Origin: Diplosphaera chodatii
Taxonomy: Eukaryota; Chlorophyta; Trebouxiophyceae; Prasiolales; Stichococcaceae
Direction of reading: 5' to 3'
NCBI GenBank assembly: GCA_032358165.1
Contig: JAALGY010000042.1
Span: forward strand, 1-64,000
DNA: 64,000 nucleotides
Made by a program: the position numbers and the translations under genes. This document shows, piece by piece, positions 35,501 through 48,329 of this stretch. The notes under the pieces are model-generated. The model ran no database searches and had not been told where the DNA came from. It saw only the letters and a list, made by a program, of their open reading frames with translations. Each line of letters opens with the position of its first letter. Within the stretch, counting starts at the first letter, position 1.

Positions 35501-37757
35501 TTGACCGCACCGCCGCCCAGCTGATGAACTGCCAACCAGCTGCTGAGCACAAGCCGAGCCGTGAACAGGGACGGGGATGGTCACAGGCTTGAGGGGACAC
35601 AAAGCCACTCAGGATGTCCGAAAAGGGTGTGGCCAGGCGCGCACCAGGCGGCTGGCGACGATGCGGGCCTCCAGCTGCGCCTGCAGGTGGGAGCGCAGCG
35701 CGGGCACCGCGGCGGACGCCACGGCCCCGTAGTACAGCAGCGCCCCCTCGCCGAAGCTGGGCGGCGTGACCGGGCCCAGATCTGGTGCAACAGCACGGCG
35801 CATCAGCGATATCTGTGACGGTAATAGGTTGTCCCCGCTGCCCGACAAGTGCTACGCAACGGCAGGGGAGTGGCGGCCATATGAGGCGGGTGCAGATGCT
35901 AGCAGCATACGATGCCGGTCGCAGGCCGCTGCTCAGGTCTCTGATCTCTGACGACGCGCACCGTCGTCGGACTCAGCAGCAGCGGCGTCCTCCTCCGCCA
36001 CCGCCGCGGTGGCCGCGGCGTTGCGGCCCTTGCCGGAGGCGCGGGAGGGCTTGGGGTTCAGGGCGCGGCTGCCGGTGCGCGTGAGCGCCGCGCGGCGCCC
36101 CGCGCTGTCTGTTCGCTCCAGGGCCGCCTCGCCCACCACCTGCGAGGGACGCACCCGGTGACGCCTGCCCTTCAACTGACCGCAGACGTCAGGAGGCAGC
36201 AGCAGTGTGGGACAGCCGGCAGCAGCGGTGGCGGGGAGCCGGGAGCGGCGATTTCAAAGGTCGAAAGCACAACAGATTGGGAGGCGGCGCACCTTGCCGA
36301 GCTTGTCCCCGCACTTCGGCGCCGGCGGCGCCACCGCCTTGAGCGTCCTGGCGCGGCGCGCCGCCGCCGCCGCAAAGCTGATGGCCTTGGCTGCGACCCG
36401 CTTCCACAGCCGCTCCTGCAGGTGGCGCCACGAACATGGAGTTGCTGCCACCACGGCGTAGGTACCATCACTTCATCACTTCACTGTCAGCACAATCCCA
36501 CCGTTTATGCTTACAAACGAGCAACTTCCAGGGTTGAGACTGGCCGGTATGACACCTGGGCAAAGTCGACCGCCAGCCACGCGGCTTCTTGGCACAGGTA
36601 GGTGCGGTGGTCGGGCGGCGCGGGCGGCGGGGCCCACGGCCGGCCGAACGCGAGCGCCAGCTGCGCGCGCTTGGCCTGCAGGCAAGGTGCAGGGTGCAGC
36701 GTCGCCGCACCCCTCGCTGCACAGCTCCGAACGCAACAACATGCTGACTGCCAACGGCAGGGTGCCATGGCATGCTCATGCACCTCATCCACCTTGTATC
36801 TGTGCCTTCACCTGGCGAGCATAGCGGCAACAGCGACAGCAGCATGACCCCACCTTGATGGCGTTGCCCCGGGCGAGCAGGCTGTCCTCGGCGGCGCGGT
36901 TCAAGGCGCTAGCCGGGTCGGGGGACCCCCCCTGGGGCGTCGCGGCGCCGTTGCCGTCCGGCTGCGCCACGGGCGCGGCCGCCGTGGCGGGCGTGGCCGG
37001 CTCTGCGCGGCGGGGGAGCCACCAGTATGCGGTCAGCTGCCGGTGTGTGCAGCATATGACGGCAACAGCGGCGCTTCGTGCACCACAAGGCGATACGTTC
37101 TCACCACTCCATGTGCATCAGCACACAAAGGCAACAGCAGCGCTTGCGTTCCCTGCGAGTCTGGGTCACATAGCAACAGGCACAGACATACAGAGCAGCT
37201 CAAAAGCCGCCATGCACAGCAGCTTTGCACGCAAGCAGCTGGCGGATGCATCTCATTGGCAAGTGACCAAAAGGTGGCATCGGTGCGGCACCTGTTTTCA
37301 GTTGCACCGCCATCGAAGCGAGCGGCTGTTGCGCCGGCAGAGCAGCCGCTGCAGGGCTGCCTGATCGCGACCTGGATCGGCGAGCAGCAGCTGCCGCCAT
37401 GGCAATCTGCTGCGGCCGGGCGGAAGACTTCGGGGGAGGCAACTCGCCGGCCGCCTGAGCGCGCTTCGACGCCTCAATGGACAGCAGCTGCCGCTCCAGG
37501 GTGGAGCCTACGAGCAGGCACCGGTGCGAGTGACTCAGTGGTGGACTCCTGCAGATGCAAGGGGTGCAATATCTTGCATGCATGTTTGAGCACAGCTTTG
37601 CTTCGCAGCTGATGTTCACTCAACTCGCTGTGCAGCAACCCGGAACGGGACCACACAGCGAGCAGAGCAATACCAACTCACGCAACGTCGGACCCTCACC
37701 GGGTACAACGCCGCCGTTGACGCTGACGCCGGGCGAGCCATTCAGGGCAACCGGCAT
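29547..37757 (-). CDS. EAF1/Vid21-like chromatin scaffold: HSA + SANT + Gln/Pro-rich tail
   Basis: Twenty-one exons with continuous phase: 37700-37757, 37292-37507, 36854-37002, 36556-36675, 36293-36415, 35962-36139, 35645-35781, 35230-35386, 34651-34837, 34223-34388, 33769-33933, 33381-33555, 32936-33057, 32582-32647, 32183-32278, 31791-31872, 31425-31606, 31090-31206, 30528-30920, 30163-30348, 29547-29951 (1,159 residues). Residues about 142-222 are an HSA domain (PPDHRTYLCQEAAWLAVDFAQ split by an intron from ERLWKRVAAKAISFA). Residues about 498-552 are a SANT/Myb domain (LGWTKEEDELLAAVVHEFGE, YRNFKACAERFKKL). After about 650 the protein is rich in Gln and Pro, with polyQ runs. HSA binds actin-related proteins and SANT binds histones or partners; both without a Snf2 ATPase is the layout of EAF1, platform of the NuA4 acetyltransferase. 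SWR1/PIE1 would carry helicase motifs between them; none are seen. The ATG at 37757 is the first in frame. Confidence 0.8.
30163..30185 (-). repeat. CAG (polyglutamine) microsatellite in the EAF1-like gene
   Basis: Consecutive CTG triplets on the + strand encode a Gln run at the end of exon 20, right against the splice donor. Such a tract may vary in length between strains. Confidence 0.7.
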
Positions 37758-39054
37758 GGCGGCGTCGGGCGCCGCCCCCTGGCGGCAGCCCCGCCCTCAG
37801 CGACGCATGCTCCTCTGATGCTGTGCTGGCCCGACGAGGCCCGCGGCAAGCTGGTCGTGGACGACGTCTGATGCCTGCACAGCCAGGAAGTGGCCCGCGT
37901 CAGCCGGCTGCATGGAGGCGCCGTGTACCAATGCAAGGTACGTCGTCAGGTGCACGCCGATGCTGCGTTTGCAACCCCACATCGCAGCTGAGAGCGGCTT
38001 GCATAGCGGTCATAAAGATTTTGACCTGCATACATCATGGTCGCTGATCTGCAAGGTGCCGACAAACATCTAGTGCCGAACCCATCGGATCGACGCGAGC
38101 AAACGCCACCAAGCCGATCACCGATCGCGCACTGCACGCCTTGTACATATGATGTGCTGTCCGAGACAGAAAGCGCGTCGCCCGTCGGCTCGTTTGCAAC
38201 CAGTTGCACACTATCTCCGACACGGGCGCTCTGATTGGCATGTGCATGCAGGGCGATCGGCAACCACAGCGCGCGCGCGGGCCTGCACATGACATGAGGA
38301 TGAGGACATATTCGCATACAGCGTGCCGAAACCCGCCCGTGGCGGGCAGACAGGCGGAAAGCTGGCTGCTGGGTGCAGGCGGGACTCTCAGACACCCAAA
38401 GAAGTGGCAGTTTTTGAAGTTGGGCCGCGCGGGGGCAGGCCCCGCCGTTGCTAGCGCCCGCGGCGGCGCTGCGGGCCCATGCATGGCATCAGGTACCCAC
38501 CAAGCTGGCCCACATGCTGGGCGCGGGCGCTAACCGTGTCCCAGCCAGCCGGAAGCAGCTCATCCCAAACAATCGCAAAACTGAAACTCACCCGCTTCCG
38601 GCGGGCAGAGGCGCCTGCGCGCGGGGAACGCCCCCTTCTACAGCCCACTGACTCCTTGAATGCGCCTATGCCGGGTCTGCAGCTGCTGGGTGTTGCACAG
38701 AGCCGTCACGCGCATCAAACACGCCGCACGGCTGCAGGCTTGTTGTGTCCCACGGCTGGAAACCCTAGTGGCTCAGTCAGGAAGGGGTGCTGGTGATTCG
38801 CTCAACGGGGTAAGCGCTAGATGAGAACCTGCTCTGCGACCTGCATTGTAGTCCACCCTTATTCACAAAGCTGGTGCAGCAACAGTCCAGCATCGCTCGC
38901 CCTGCACTTGCATTGTCAAGTGGTGCCGCAGCCCATTACAGCGGCACCTGGATGCCGCTGGGGCCGTGTCGCTGACGTTGACGCAACATCTGCAACAGCA
39001 CCAACCTAAATCTCCGACACCACCGCCAGGCAGCTGAGCGGAAGGCCTTTCACC
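37758..39054. promoter_or_regulatory. Divergent intergenic region, EAF1-like / OGDH
   Basis: About 1.3 kb between the start codons of two divergent genes. No phase-consistent exons were found on either strand. It should contain both promoters and any non-coding 5' exons; specific elements could not be assigned. Confidence 0.4.
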
Positions 39055-42000
39055 ATGCGGCGCGCTGGCGGCATCCTCAAGACGGCCATAGCCGCTGGCC
39101 ACTCTGGCACCGGGCCCCTGCAGAGCTTTGCGGCTGCGGGCGCAGTTGGCGCGTCCCAGCTGCGCTTCTTGCAGTCCAGCGATGGCCCCAAAGCACCGCC
39201 GGTGCCGCAGGTGCTGTGCTGAACGAATTCTGGACATGGGCACTTGGCTGGTGCACATCATGTAGATGATACACAGCACACTGCCACCCCGTACTGCACA
39301 TCGCGCCCCAGCGCCCTGCTGCTTTATGAATCCACGCTAGTCACACCCAGCTCCTCACCCAGGCGCAGCAGGTTCACGTCGCAGCATATCATCATGAGCA
39401 CTGAAAAGGGTTTAGTCGCCCAACCCTCCTCAGCGTGCTGTGCCCGCCTGCGCTGCAGCCGGTGCCGCTGTCCAAGCTGAAGGACGGCTTCCTGGACGGC
39501 ACCTCCTCCACGTACCTGGAGGAGCTGGAGGAGCGGTTCCGGGACGACCCCTCCTCCGTCGACAAGACCTGGGCGTCCTTCTTCAACAACCTGGGTGCGT
39601 GCCCCGGCCCCTGGCGGCGCCCCAGGCCCTTGCAACACCCCCCATTGGAAAGGCGGCCGGTCGTGATCCACGATGCCAGCGCTCAGAAGGCGGGGATGCT
39701 ATCAGTCAAGATCCACATGCCAGCGATGTCGTGTCACCCGGCGGAGGCATCGCCACGCGGCGCCGCACGCCCTTTGTGATGGTGGTGATGTCGTGTTGGG
39801 CGCACTGCAGAGCGGGGCATAAACCCTGAGGCGGTGGCGGAGGCGTACCACGCCTTCGAGCAGGGCAGCGGGGTGGCGCCGCTCACCGCGGCCGCCATCT
39901 CCAACCAGACCATCCAGGAGTCCATGCGCCTGCTGCTGCTCGTGCGCGCGTACCAGGTGCGGGGTCGCCCCGGCTGCGTGGGGCCTGCCAGATGCGTCCC
40001 CAGGCATCAGGAGCAAGCGCGTGGCGGCCTTGGAGGGCGTGGCACTTGGGAGGCAGTGGCCGCGGCAGCGAAATGTTGCCAGCATGCGGAGCTGCCAGGG
40101 GTCTGTAACACCCAGTGGATTTGATGACACATGACACATGCCACAGGTGAACGGGCACTTCATGGCGAATCTGGACCCGCTGGGGCTGGACCGGCGGCCG
40201 ATGCCCGTGGAGCTGGACCCCGCCCTGTACGGCTTCTCCGACAAGGACCTCGACCGCGAGTGAGCACCCCTGCACAGCTGCGCCATGCGTGTGTTTGCTT
40301 TGAATTTTTAGCTCAATGCAGCTGCGGCGCCCACAGCAGCACCATCAGTGTCCATACCACCGCCACTTTTTATGATGCTGGTGGCCTGCCGCGTGTAGAG
40401 TGCACAAGATGTAGGTTTTTCTGGGCGTCCTGCTGGCGCGCTGAGGTTTCGGAGCTGTCCGTATCACGTGCGCAGGTTCTTCCTGGGCACCTGGAACATG
40501 AAGGGCTTCCTGAACGAGGAGCGGCCCGTGCAGACGCTGCGGCAGGTGCTGGACCGGCTCAAGGAGACGTACTGCGGCACCATCGGCTACGAGGTGAGGC
40601 TGACGCTTTTCAACACACCATGCACCCTGCACAAGAACCATGGTGCTCTGCGCGATGCCCTGCGACGTGCACTGCGTAAGGCTGCAAGCACTGCAGCAGC
40701 ACCTGTCACAGCAGCGCGTGGCCTGGCAATCCAGCAATGTACAGCAGCACTACAGCCTACGAGTCAGGATGGCCTGCACAGTGTGCAGGACATGCGGGGC
40801 ACCAGAGCTGACACCTGCTGCTGTTGCTGTGCTCGCAGTACATGCACATCCCGTCGCGGGACCAGTGCAACTGGCTGCGGGAGCGCATCGAGACGAAGGA
40901 CCCGGTGCAGTATTCGCCCGACCGCAAAGTGCACATCCTGGACCGGCTCGCCTGGTCGGAGATGTGAGCAGTTACCTGCACCTGAGTCGCCTCCCTCACA
41001 GCTTGCTCCCATCCCTAACTTGCCTGCAGCCATGTGGAGTTCTTAGTGCATGTGAGCATTGCCAGCCGCCAGCAGCAGCTGCGAGCACTGCTGGCAAAGC
41101 GCAGGTTCGAGTCGTTCCTGGCCAACAAGTACGCGGCAGCCAAGCGCTTTGGGCTGGAGGGCTGCGAGACGCTGGTGCCCGGCATGAAGGCGCTCATCGA
41201 CCATGCCGCGGAGCTGGGCGTGGAGACCGTATGCATCGGCATGCCCCACCGGGGTGCGCACCCCCCTGCAAGTGCTGTGCCTGTGGGGAGACTGGCTGCA
41301 CAACCTAGTAGCGCGGGCTCAGTCACATGAGAGCTGTGTGCGTCAAGTTGCCCTTGAGGGGCAGCCTGCCTCTTGCCTGCTGTAGTGTACGTGGCCAGCC
41401 AGTGTGCTGCAGTGCATTCGCAGAGCTGGGCGTGCATGTTGCTCTGCTCACGCCAGCGCACTGTTTGCTGCAGGCCGCCTGAACGTGCTGGCAAACGTGG
41501 TGCGCAAGCCCATGACGCAGATCTTTAAGGAGTTCACGGGCAAGCCGACGTACGCGGAGCAGAAGAGCGCGTACGGCACCGGCGACGTGAAGTACCACCT
41601 GGGCACCTCCTACGACCGCCCCACCGCAACAGGCGCGCTGCTGTGCAGGGTTTAGGGTTTATGCTATCCATGCTGCCCTCTGGACCTGCTCAGTATCGTC
41701 GACTGCAGCCCGGCTGCGTATGGTCTGCTGGTGTCAGGCCGGTCACCAGTGGCAGGTCGCCACCCTGCCACTCGTCTCCGCCTCGGCAGCCCGCTGATCA
41801 CCTGGCAACCCCGGCGCTGGCACTCAACGCACCACTGCACTCGCCACACCCAGCAGAGCAGTCTTGCAGACAGTGGCCTGACGGGTGCCTGCGCCGTTTT
41901 TCGACTGCAGGGCGGCGTGTGCACATGAGCCTGCTGGCCAACCCGAGCCACCTGGAGGCTGTGGACCCTGTAGTGCTTGGCAAGGTGCGAGGTTGCTCGT

Positions 42001-45000
42001 GATAAATTGTCTTGTGTACACAGCAGCAGTAGCCCAATGTCGCTGTTATCACCATTGCTGATTACCTGCGTTGCCCCCTCTGCTACAATGTGCATGCTAT
42101 CGATGGGCCTCCAACGCCCGCTACGCTGCTGACAAGTCCCAGGGTGTGCAGCATCTGCCGTGCTGCTGCGGCCTGCAGCGGCGCCAGTACAGCTGGCACC
42201 GGGGCATCCAGCGGTGTCAGTTGCCTGAGCCCGGCTCGCTTACCCCCTGCGCTCCCTAAACCCTGCGCAGGTGCGCGCCAAGCAGCACTTCGGGCAGGAC
42301 AAGGAGCGCATGAAGAACATGGGCGTGCTGCTGCACGGCGACGGCGCGTTTGCCGGCCAGGTGGGGGTGTGATCTGTGCAGAGGTGCGGGTTCATGGAGG
42401 GTACGCAGATGCTTCTGGCGAGGGCATCTGCTCCCGGCGAATGGCCACGTCCAGCTGCAGAGCCCTATACATGCTGCACAGCCAGCAATGGTGTGTTCCG
42501 GCCTGGCCTTTGGACCGTGGGAGTGTGCTTGCGAGGCTGACGGGGCTGGTGACCTCTGTGCGCTACACAGGGTGTGGTGTATGAGACGCTGGACATGAGC
42601 GCGCTGCCCGACTACACCGTCGGCGGCACCATCCACATCATCGTTAATAACCAGGTGTGGGGCTGCCGACATGCGCATTCTGCTGTCGATGCATTTGCTT
42701 GCTCCGGCCCCTGCTTCTTGGGCAGGCCTGGAGGAGGACTGGTGGTATGCTACCCAGCGGTGCAGGGTGTAGTCGCCCGCCTACAAAGCGTCCTCTGCAG
42801 CTGCTGTTGAGTGCCGCGTGCGCAGGTGGCCTTCACCACAGACCCCCGCAAGTCGCGCAGCAGCCCCTACTGCACAGACGTCGCCAAGTCGCTGTCGTGC
42901 CCCATCCTGCACGTGAACGGCGACGACGTCGAGGCCGTCGTGAGGCGAGTCTCAACAACTGCTGTTGAATAACTCTGGCGGAGGTTGCAATGCCACCTTT
43001 GCTGCAGCCTAACATGTATGTAGGTGGCTGATGTTCATGTAGCATGTTGGCTGGACTGTCTGCAGCCAGGCGACCACTAACTCAGATTGCGGCTTGGTGT
43101 TTCACTCCGCCTGGCGTGCTGCAGGGCGTGCGAGATGGCGGCGGAGTGGCGGCAGAAGTGGCACCAGGACGTGGTGGTGGACATCGTGTGCTACCGCCGC
43201 TTTGGGCACAACGAGATCGATGAGCCCATGTTTACGCAGCCGATCATGTACAAGGTGGGCAACAGCTTGCTTTGCTTGAGTAAAGGGATTTCGCAGCAGC
43301 TGTTCGGGTGCTGGGTCCGTCACTGCACAGCTGTTAGCAAAGCACAGCTGGGGAGCCTGGGTGACATCCTGCTGACACTGGGCGCCCTTGCATATGCTGC
43401 AGAAAATCAAGGACCACCCCAACTCGCACCAGCTGTACGAGCAGCGCCTCATCAAGGAGGGCACCATCAATGAGGAGCAGGTGCGGCGGCAGAAGACACG
43501 TATTTGGCATCGTGACGCTGTAATCGTGCGTTGCAGCGGCTGTCAATTGCTGGTGCTGTTGCCCTGTGGTACATCTGGGGCTTCGCTGTGCCGCTGAGTG
43601 CAAACGGCATGCACCTCAGGGAGCTAATATTTACACAATACACAGCCCCGCTGACGCCACTGCATCGTGCATGCCGGATGCTCAACTCATGTACGCGCTG
43701 TTGCTGAGCCTCAACTCTGGTGCACCAACCCTGCCGCAGGCCAAGTCGGTGCGGGACAACGTGACCAGCATCCTGCAGCGCGAGTTCGAGGCGGCCAAGG
43801 AGTATGTGCCCTCCGCCAAGGACTGGCTGTCCTCCTACTGGTCCGGCTTCATGTCGCCGCACCAAAAGGCCCGCATCCGCAACACAGGTCGGGGCTGCCT
43901 GCGGATTTACACGCTCAGGAAGTGGGGGGATAGGGCTTCGCATGTCCTTTCCTCCGGCATTCATCGCTTCCAGCATCCCACATAACTGTTAGCCAGCAGC
44001 TTGTACCCCCTGCTTCAACTGCATCGGTCTTGATGCTTGACTGACGGCCAGCTGGAACGCTGAAACGTGGCAGCGCTGCATCAGTGCGACAGTGCAAGGA
44101 CGCCCTCCATGTTTGCCGGCCCCGATGCCAGGCTGCGCGGCTGCGCAGGCGTGCCGAACGACGTCCTGCAGGAGGTGGGCAAGGCGATCACGGAGATCCC
44201 CAAGGACTTCAACGCCCACCGCCTGATCAAGAAGCTGTTCCAGACGCGGCGCGACATGATCACCGGCGACCCCCGCAAGCCGCTCGTCGACTGGGGCATG
44301 GCGGAGGCGATGGCCTTCGGCACGCTGCTGTCCGAGGGTGCGCTCTGCACAGCTCCCACTGATGTGTCGCCAGTGCATGCCGCAGTGGTCTGCCACCCTG
44401 CTGGCAGCTTGCGCTGGGTGCGCACAGCAGCAGAGGAGCCTGGAGTCCTGCCGCTCACGCTGCAGACGGCCACGCCAGGCACATCACGCTGCAGACGGCG
44501 ACGCCAGGCGCACAGCTGCGACAGCGTCAACATGTGTCGGTTGCTGCGTCCCTCAGTGGCGTCGTCTCAAGCAGCAGCCGCCCTGTGCAGGCAACCACGT
44601 GCGGCTCAGCGGGCAGGACGTGGAGCGAGGCACCTTCAGCCACCGGCACTCGCAGGTGACCGACCTCGGCAGTGTCCGGCATGGGTGCCTCGCCAATTGC
44701 GCAGCACGCCACGTAAAACTGCTGTCTTCAAAAACACTGGGCTGCATGCAGGCCCTCGCAAGCACGTGCACTGACATGCATGCCCGGTCGCAATGCAGCG
44801 ACCTCATGGGGTGCAATGTATGTGTGCCGCAGGTGTTCGACCAGAAGACGGGGGAGCCCTACTGCCCGCTGAAGCACGTGTACTCGGACCAGCCCGCGAA
44901 CCAGTTCACGGTGTCCAACTCGCCGCTGTCCGAGTTCGGCGTCCTGGGCTACGAGCTGGGCTATGCGCTGGAGAACCCCAACAGCCTGGTGCTGTGGGAG

Positions 45001-47892
45001 GCGCAGTTTGGCGACTTCGCCAACGGCGCGCAGGTCGGTCGGCGTGTCTGCTCAAAAGAGTTGAAATGCCTGATATGTAATCACTATTGCACGACCATTA
45101 ACTTACTGGCATTGCACCTCAGCAGTGCTATGTGTTCTGAATACTGCACTGGCAGCAAACGCAACAGCCCTGTCCTCTGGCCTTTGCAACTGGTGCTGTG
45201 CACCCGAGGTGCTCATGCGAACTGGTCACTGTTGCGTGTCTGTTGACCAGCATGCCCTGACCGCTGCAGGTCATCTTCGACCAGTTCCTGTGCAGCGGCG
45301 AGGCCAAGTGGATGCGGCAGTGCGGGCTGGTGTGCCTGCTGCCCCACGGCTACGACGGCCAGGCGCGCCCCCCTGCAGCATGCTCCTGAACCACCCACCC
45401 TGCAGCACAGCCCGCGCCTGTCCCATCGCCACCTCGCGCGCCCTGGCGACACCCCGGGCATGCCGCCCGCGCCCGGCGCCGCCGCCAGTGACGCACAGCT
45501 GCATTGGCAGGGCCGGCTCTGCGACTTTCAGAGCCCCTTGTGTGCTTTTGCACTCGCAGGGCCCCGAGCACAGCAGCGGCCGCCTGGAGCGCTTTCTGCA
45601 GCAGGTGGATGAGGATCCATACCGGCTGCCCGAATTCGACGAGTCCGAGTCCAAGTGGTGCGGCTCCCAACGATCTCGCAGTGGGGAGGTCGCACCCTGA
45701 CAGCCGGCGTCCGCGGTGGCAGCAGCCCGTCGTGTCGCTGCAGCACCTGCGGCTGCCGCTGCGCAGCAGCGGCCTGCAGTAGCTCAGCAGCTGTCAGTGC
45801 ATTTTGCCTCGCAACCAGAGGGGGGAAGTGGTTGATGGCTGATGCCGCGCTGTGCCTGCTGCGCCAGGTTTGCGGGCGCGCATCTGGGCAACCAGATGCA
45901 GACGACCAACTGGCAGGTTGTCAACTGCACCACGCCCGCCAACTACTTCCACGTGCTGCGGCGGCAGGTGCTGCTTCCGACACCCTAACTTGCAACGCTG
46001 TGCCCTGTTTGTACCGCAACTGTGCATCCTGTTGCACCTCGCCGCTGCCTTTTGGGTCACAGTAGGCAGAGCCGTTGCAATGGGCAGCGATGCCCTGAGT
46101 GCATGCCGCTGACGTCGCGGCTATGTGTCTGCTGCAGATCCACAGGCAGTTCCGGAAGCCGCTGATCGTGATGACGCCCAAGAGCCTGCTGCGGCACCCC
46201 GAGTGCAAGTCGCCGCTGGCCGAGTTCGACGAGGTGCCCGACGACAAGGGCATCATCGGCGTGCGCTTCAAGCGCCTCATCATGGACGAGGGCGTCACCG
46301 ACAGGTGCGCGCCGAGCTTCATGCACTGGTCCCGATAACGGCATGGGGCAAGGAAGCGCCTTTTTAAAAGAGCTTGCGCTGGCGTGCGCTGGAGTGCAGT
46401 CAACGGCACAATAAATACTGATGTCGGTGCTGCTGCAACCATTGTCAGTTGTCCCGTATGCACTGCTGGCAGAGGTGGCCCGATCATGCGATCGCCAACG
46501 AGCGCTCGCTTCCCTTAAATTATTCGGATGTGCATGTCCACCGAATCTGGCGTTGGACCTGGTCTGCATCTGGTGTTGATTCCGGCGCCCTGTAGGAGCC
46601 CGCACCCCCCGGCGGAGGAGCACGTGAAGCGGCTGCTGCTGTGCAGCGGCAAGGTGTACTACGACCTGGCCAAAAAGCGCGCGGAGAAGGGTTTACAGCA
46701 GGACATCGCCATCGTGCGCCTGGAGCAGGTGGGGTTTTTTTTTTTTTTTTTTTTTTTTTTGCTTTCCAAGGGCTGTGCATCAGCATGTGCAGACGCTCCT
46801 GACGTCAGGGAGCGGATGTTGAGCTGGCATCATGCAGTACGCCGAGCAGGAAGCCCTGCAGTTGTCTGCCTACAAGTATGCTCGACGCCCAGCCGCACTC
46901 AGCAGCTGTGCATGTCCTGTGGATTGCTCCCCCTGGTACCAGTGGAGCAGCAGCGGTGCCTTTAGTGTGTGTAATGCCACTCCACATCGGGCTGCGCGGC
47001 GTTGCATGCATTTTCGCCAGAGTGCAGTTCCATGGCATGCGCCAAGGAAGCTGGGTCTGACGGCGCTGTGTGCCCTCCCCGCCTGCAGCTGGCGCCCTTC
47101 CCCTTCGACCTGATGCTGCGGGAGCTGCGGCGGTACCCCAAGGCGCAGCTGATGTGGGTGCAGGAGGAGCCGCTGAACATGGGCGCCTTCCAGCACGTGT
47201 CCCACCGCATCGAGACGTGCATGCGCGCCGAGGTGCGTGCAGGGTTTAGGGCTTTTAGGGTTTACTACTGCGCCTTTCCGAGACCAGCGCTGCGCTGTGC
47301 ATGGCGTTCGCGGGAGCGCCGCCTTCTCCGTGCTCGGAAGCAGCTTCCGGCGGGTGCTTGTCGTACAGCGCGCTGAGTGTTTTGTCCAGGCGGCTGTTAT
47401 GACGGCAGACGGGCTGTGCTGCAGGGCTGGAAGATCCCGCCGCACATCCCGTACGCGGGGCGCGGCCCCTCGGCCTCGCCCGCCGCCGGCTTCGCGTCGG
47501 TCCACGCGGAGGAGCAGTCCAAGCTGGTCGAGGACGCCCTGAACCTGGTGCGCCTCCTCCTGCCCTTCGTGCAGAAGCTGCCGTCTCTCTCAAATTGGCC
47601 TCACCTCTGGATTGGCTCCTGTCCAGTGCTGCCCCATGACACAGCCCGTGTGAGACCGGTCGCTGGCCTCCCGCTAGGGCCGACCTCTGCATGCGGCTCA
47701 ACCTGTGCTGGGCAGCTGTAAAGTGTGCGGTCGGCTGCCTGTGCTGACTGCTGGGTGCCTGGCGCTGTGCTGCAGAGCTTCACGGGCGATCGGCTGCGGG
47801 ATGACGAGGCGGGGCTCTCAGCAGAGCCGGTCGACCTGAAGGACGTCAGCATGGACCCCAAGCTGGACGCCAAAACAATTGACGAGTCCTGA
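39055..47892 (+). CDS. OGDH: 2-oxoglutarate dehydrogenase E1 component, mitochondrial
   Basis: Twenty-six exons, continuous phase: 39055-39210, 39459-39594, 39811-39956, 40147-40259, 40476-40593, 40839-40963, 41105-41253, 41474-41632, 41911-41984, 42271-42360, 42571-42654, 42826-42944, 43125-43254, 43403-43480, 43740-43887, 44149-44337, 44591-44655, 44833-45033, 45270-45362, 45560-45657, 45868-45967, 46138-46304, 46596-46728, 47089-47232, 47425-47547, 47776-47892 (1,084 residues). It is the thiamine-diphosphate decarboxylase of the TCA-cycle 2-oxoglutarate complex. A mitochondrial presequence ([15 protein letters not shown]) precedes [17 protein letters not shown]. Core blocks: [48 protein letters not shown], the ThDP motif from HGDGAF to [10 protein letters not shown], and [21 protein letters not shown]-terminal half: [47 protein letters not shown]. 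Introns 8, 12 and 19 begin with GC, forced by the frame. TGTAA follows the stop near 47936. Confidence 0.95.
41647..41661 (+). repeat. Telomere-like TTTAGGG motif in OGDH intron 8
   Basis: GGGTTTAGGGTTTA lies just downstream of the GC donor. It matches two registers of the plant-type telomere repeat (telo-box when read on the other strand). Confidence 0.7.
46736..46761 (+). repeat. Poly-T tract in an OGDH intron
   Basis: About 24-25 consecutive T bases in the intron after exon 23, just past the splice donor at 46729. It is striking in such a GC-rich region. It may be a retroposed poly-A tail in antisense or a slippage tract, and its length is likely unreliable in the assembly. Confidence 0.9.
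47240..47266 (+). repeat. Telomere-like TTTAGGG motifs in OGDH intron 24
   Basis: AGGGTTTAGGGCTTTTAGGG followed by TTTA, a slightly degenerate run of TTTAGGG units within the intron after exon 24. Confidence 0.7.
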
Positions 47893-48329
47893 CGGGCTGT
47901 CGACTCGGCGTGGTCTCGTGCGGCGCCGCCAGCCATGTAAAGCGTACGCAATGCGACTGCCAGGATGGTCATCGTTCCTTCACGGCAGTTGCTGAAGCAC
48001 AGCAGGCGCATGGTACTTGGCTCGTGTGCTCCGGTGGCAAGGCAGGCGTTTGCATTATGCCTGCAAACGCACATGGCGCCATGTGCTCTGTATTGTAAAG
48101 ACCTTGGGAATGCACCTTAGCCTGTGCCTGCAATATTCCCCGAAGCACGTGCAGCAAAAAGCCGTGAATTGAATAGGGACCAAGCAGCTCTGATGTTCAC
48201 TCTGCATGCAATGCATGCGTCACTTCCGAACCCTGACTGTCTCGTATCGTGTCATATACAGCAGCTCTGCCACTGTCCCGGGCAGATCTGATGCCCACTG
48301 CAGCGGCATTGTGTCCTCCCCTCTGAATG
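47893..48329. other. Intergenic stretch between convergent genes
   Basis: Separates the OGDH (+) and PheRS (-) stop codons. TGTAA motifs near 47936 and 48093 fit the OGDH transcript end. No exon seen. Confidence 0.5.
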
